Below are positions 5,093 to 5,126 of a DNA stretch of 5,126 bases, in pieces. The notes below the pieces were generated by a model. It saw only the letters and a list, made by a program, of their open reading frames with translations, did no database searches and was not told where the DNA came from. The stretch covers positions 1-5,126 of the forward strand of contig CAVGXR010000048.1 in assembly GCA_963633225.1 (NCBI GenBank). The letters run 5' to 3'. This DNA comes from F23-B02 sp963633225 (GTDB taxonomy: Bacteria > Bacillota > Clostridia > Oscillospirales > Oscillospiraceae). Position 1 is the first letter of the stretch, and each line of letters begins with the position of its first letter. Position numbers and translations under genes: made by a program.

Positions 5093-5126
5093 AAAAAATC
5101 CCGTCCGGGCGGACGGGATTTTTCTT
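5093..5126 (+). terminator. Strong intrinsic terminator ending the LUD-peptidase-cupin operon
   Basis: TCCCGTCC (5099-5106) pairs perfectly with GGACGGGA (5111-5118) around a GGGC loop. The stem is extended by A:T pairs from AAAAAA on the left and TTTTT on the right, and the right side ends in TTTTTCTT. The A-run on the left means it could also work in the opposite direction for a convergent gene beyond the window. Confidence 0.95.

Overview
The window reads as ordinary chromosomal DNA from a Gram-positive bacterium of the class Clostridia, probably a gut Oscillospirales/Ruminococcaceae-type organism. This is inferred from moderately high GC, strong AGGAGG ribosome binding sites, sigma-A-like promoters, a YugP-type membrane peptidase, a stand-alone LUD protein and a yybP-ykoY riboswitch. 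It holds six genes, five complete and one cut by the window edge, and no mobile elements, tRNA/rRNA genes or CRISPR arrays were seen.

Minus strand, right to left. A good promoter (2233-2261) drives ychF (1108-2199), a universally conserved ATPase of the Obg-related group. Its stop overlaps the start of a UPF0126/TRIC-like membrane protein gene (473-1108) by one base. Immediately past that gene lies a separate promoter (437-465), then a yybP-ykoY manganese riboswitch (about 316-428) whose 3' strand is shared with an intrinsic terminator (274-328), then the first 86 codons of a P2-type cation ATPase (258 down to the window edge). The riboswitch makes manganese the most likely signal, and manganese or calcium the most likely cargo, for this pump.

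Plus strand, left to right. Divergent from ychF is a 344-residue sugar-nucleotide nucleotidyltransferase (2346-3380). It looks like a compact version of the large nucleotidyltransferase/phosphohexomutase fusion proteins: the nucleotidyltransferase is intact, the hexapeptide domain and mutase domains I-III are gone, a short cysteine-rich linker sits in their place, and a mutase domain-IV-like tail remains. Next comes a tight three-gene operon with its own near-consensus promoter (3373-3401) and a strong terminator (5093-5126): a LUD-domain protein with a C-terminal cysteine cluster, a membrane zinc metallopeptidase of the YugP family, and a single-domain cupin.

The most informative items are the manganese riboswitch in front of the P-type ATPase, the internally reduced nucleotidyltransferase fusion, and an 11-nt-spaced inverted repeat lying over the predicted transcription start and ribosome binding site of the LUD operon. 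I found no clear evidence of an entirely new system.
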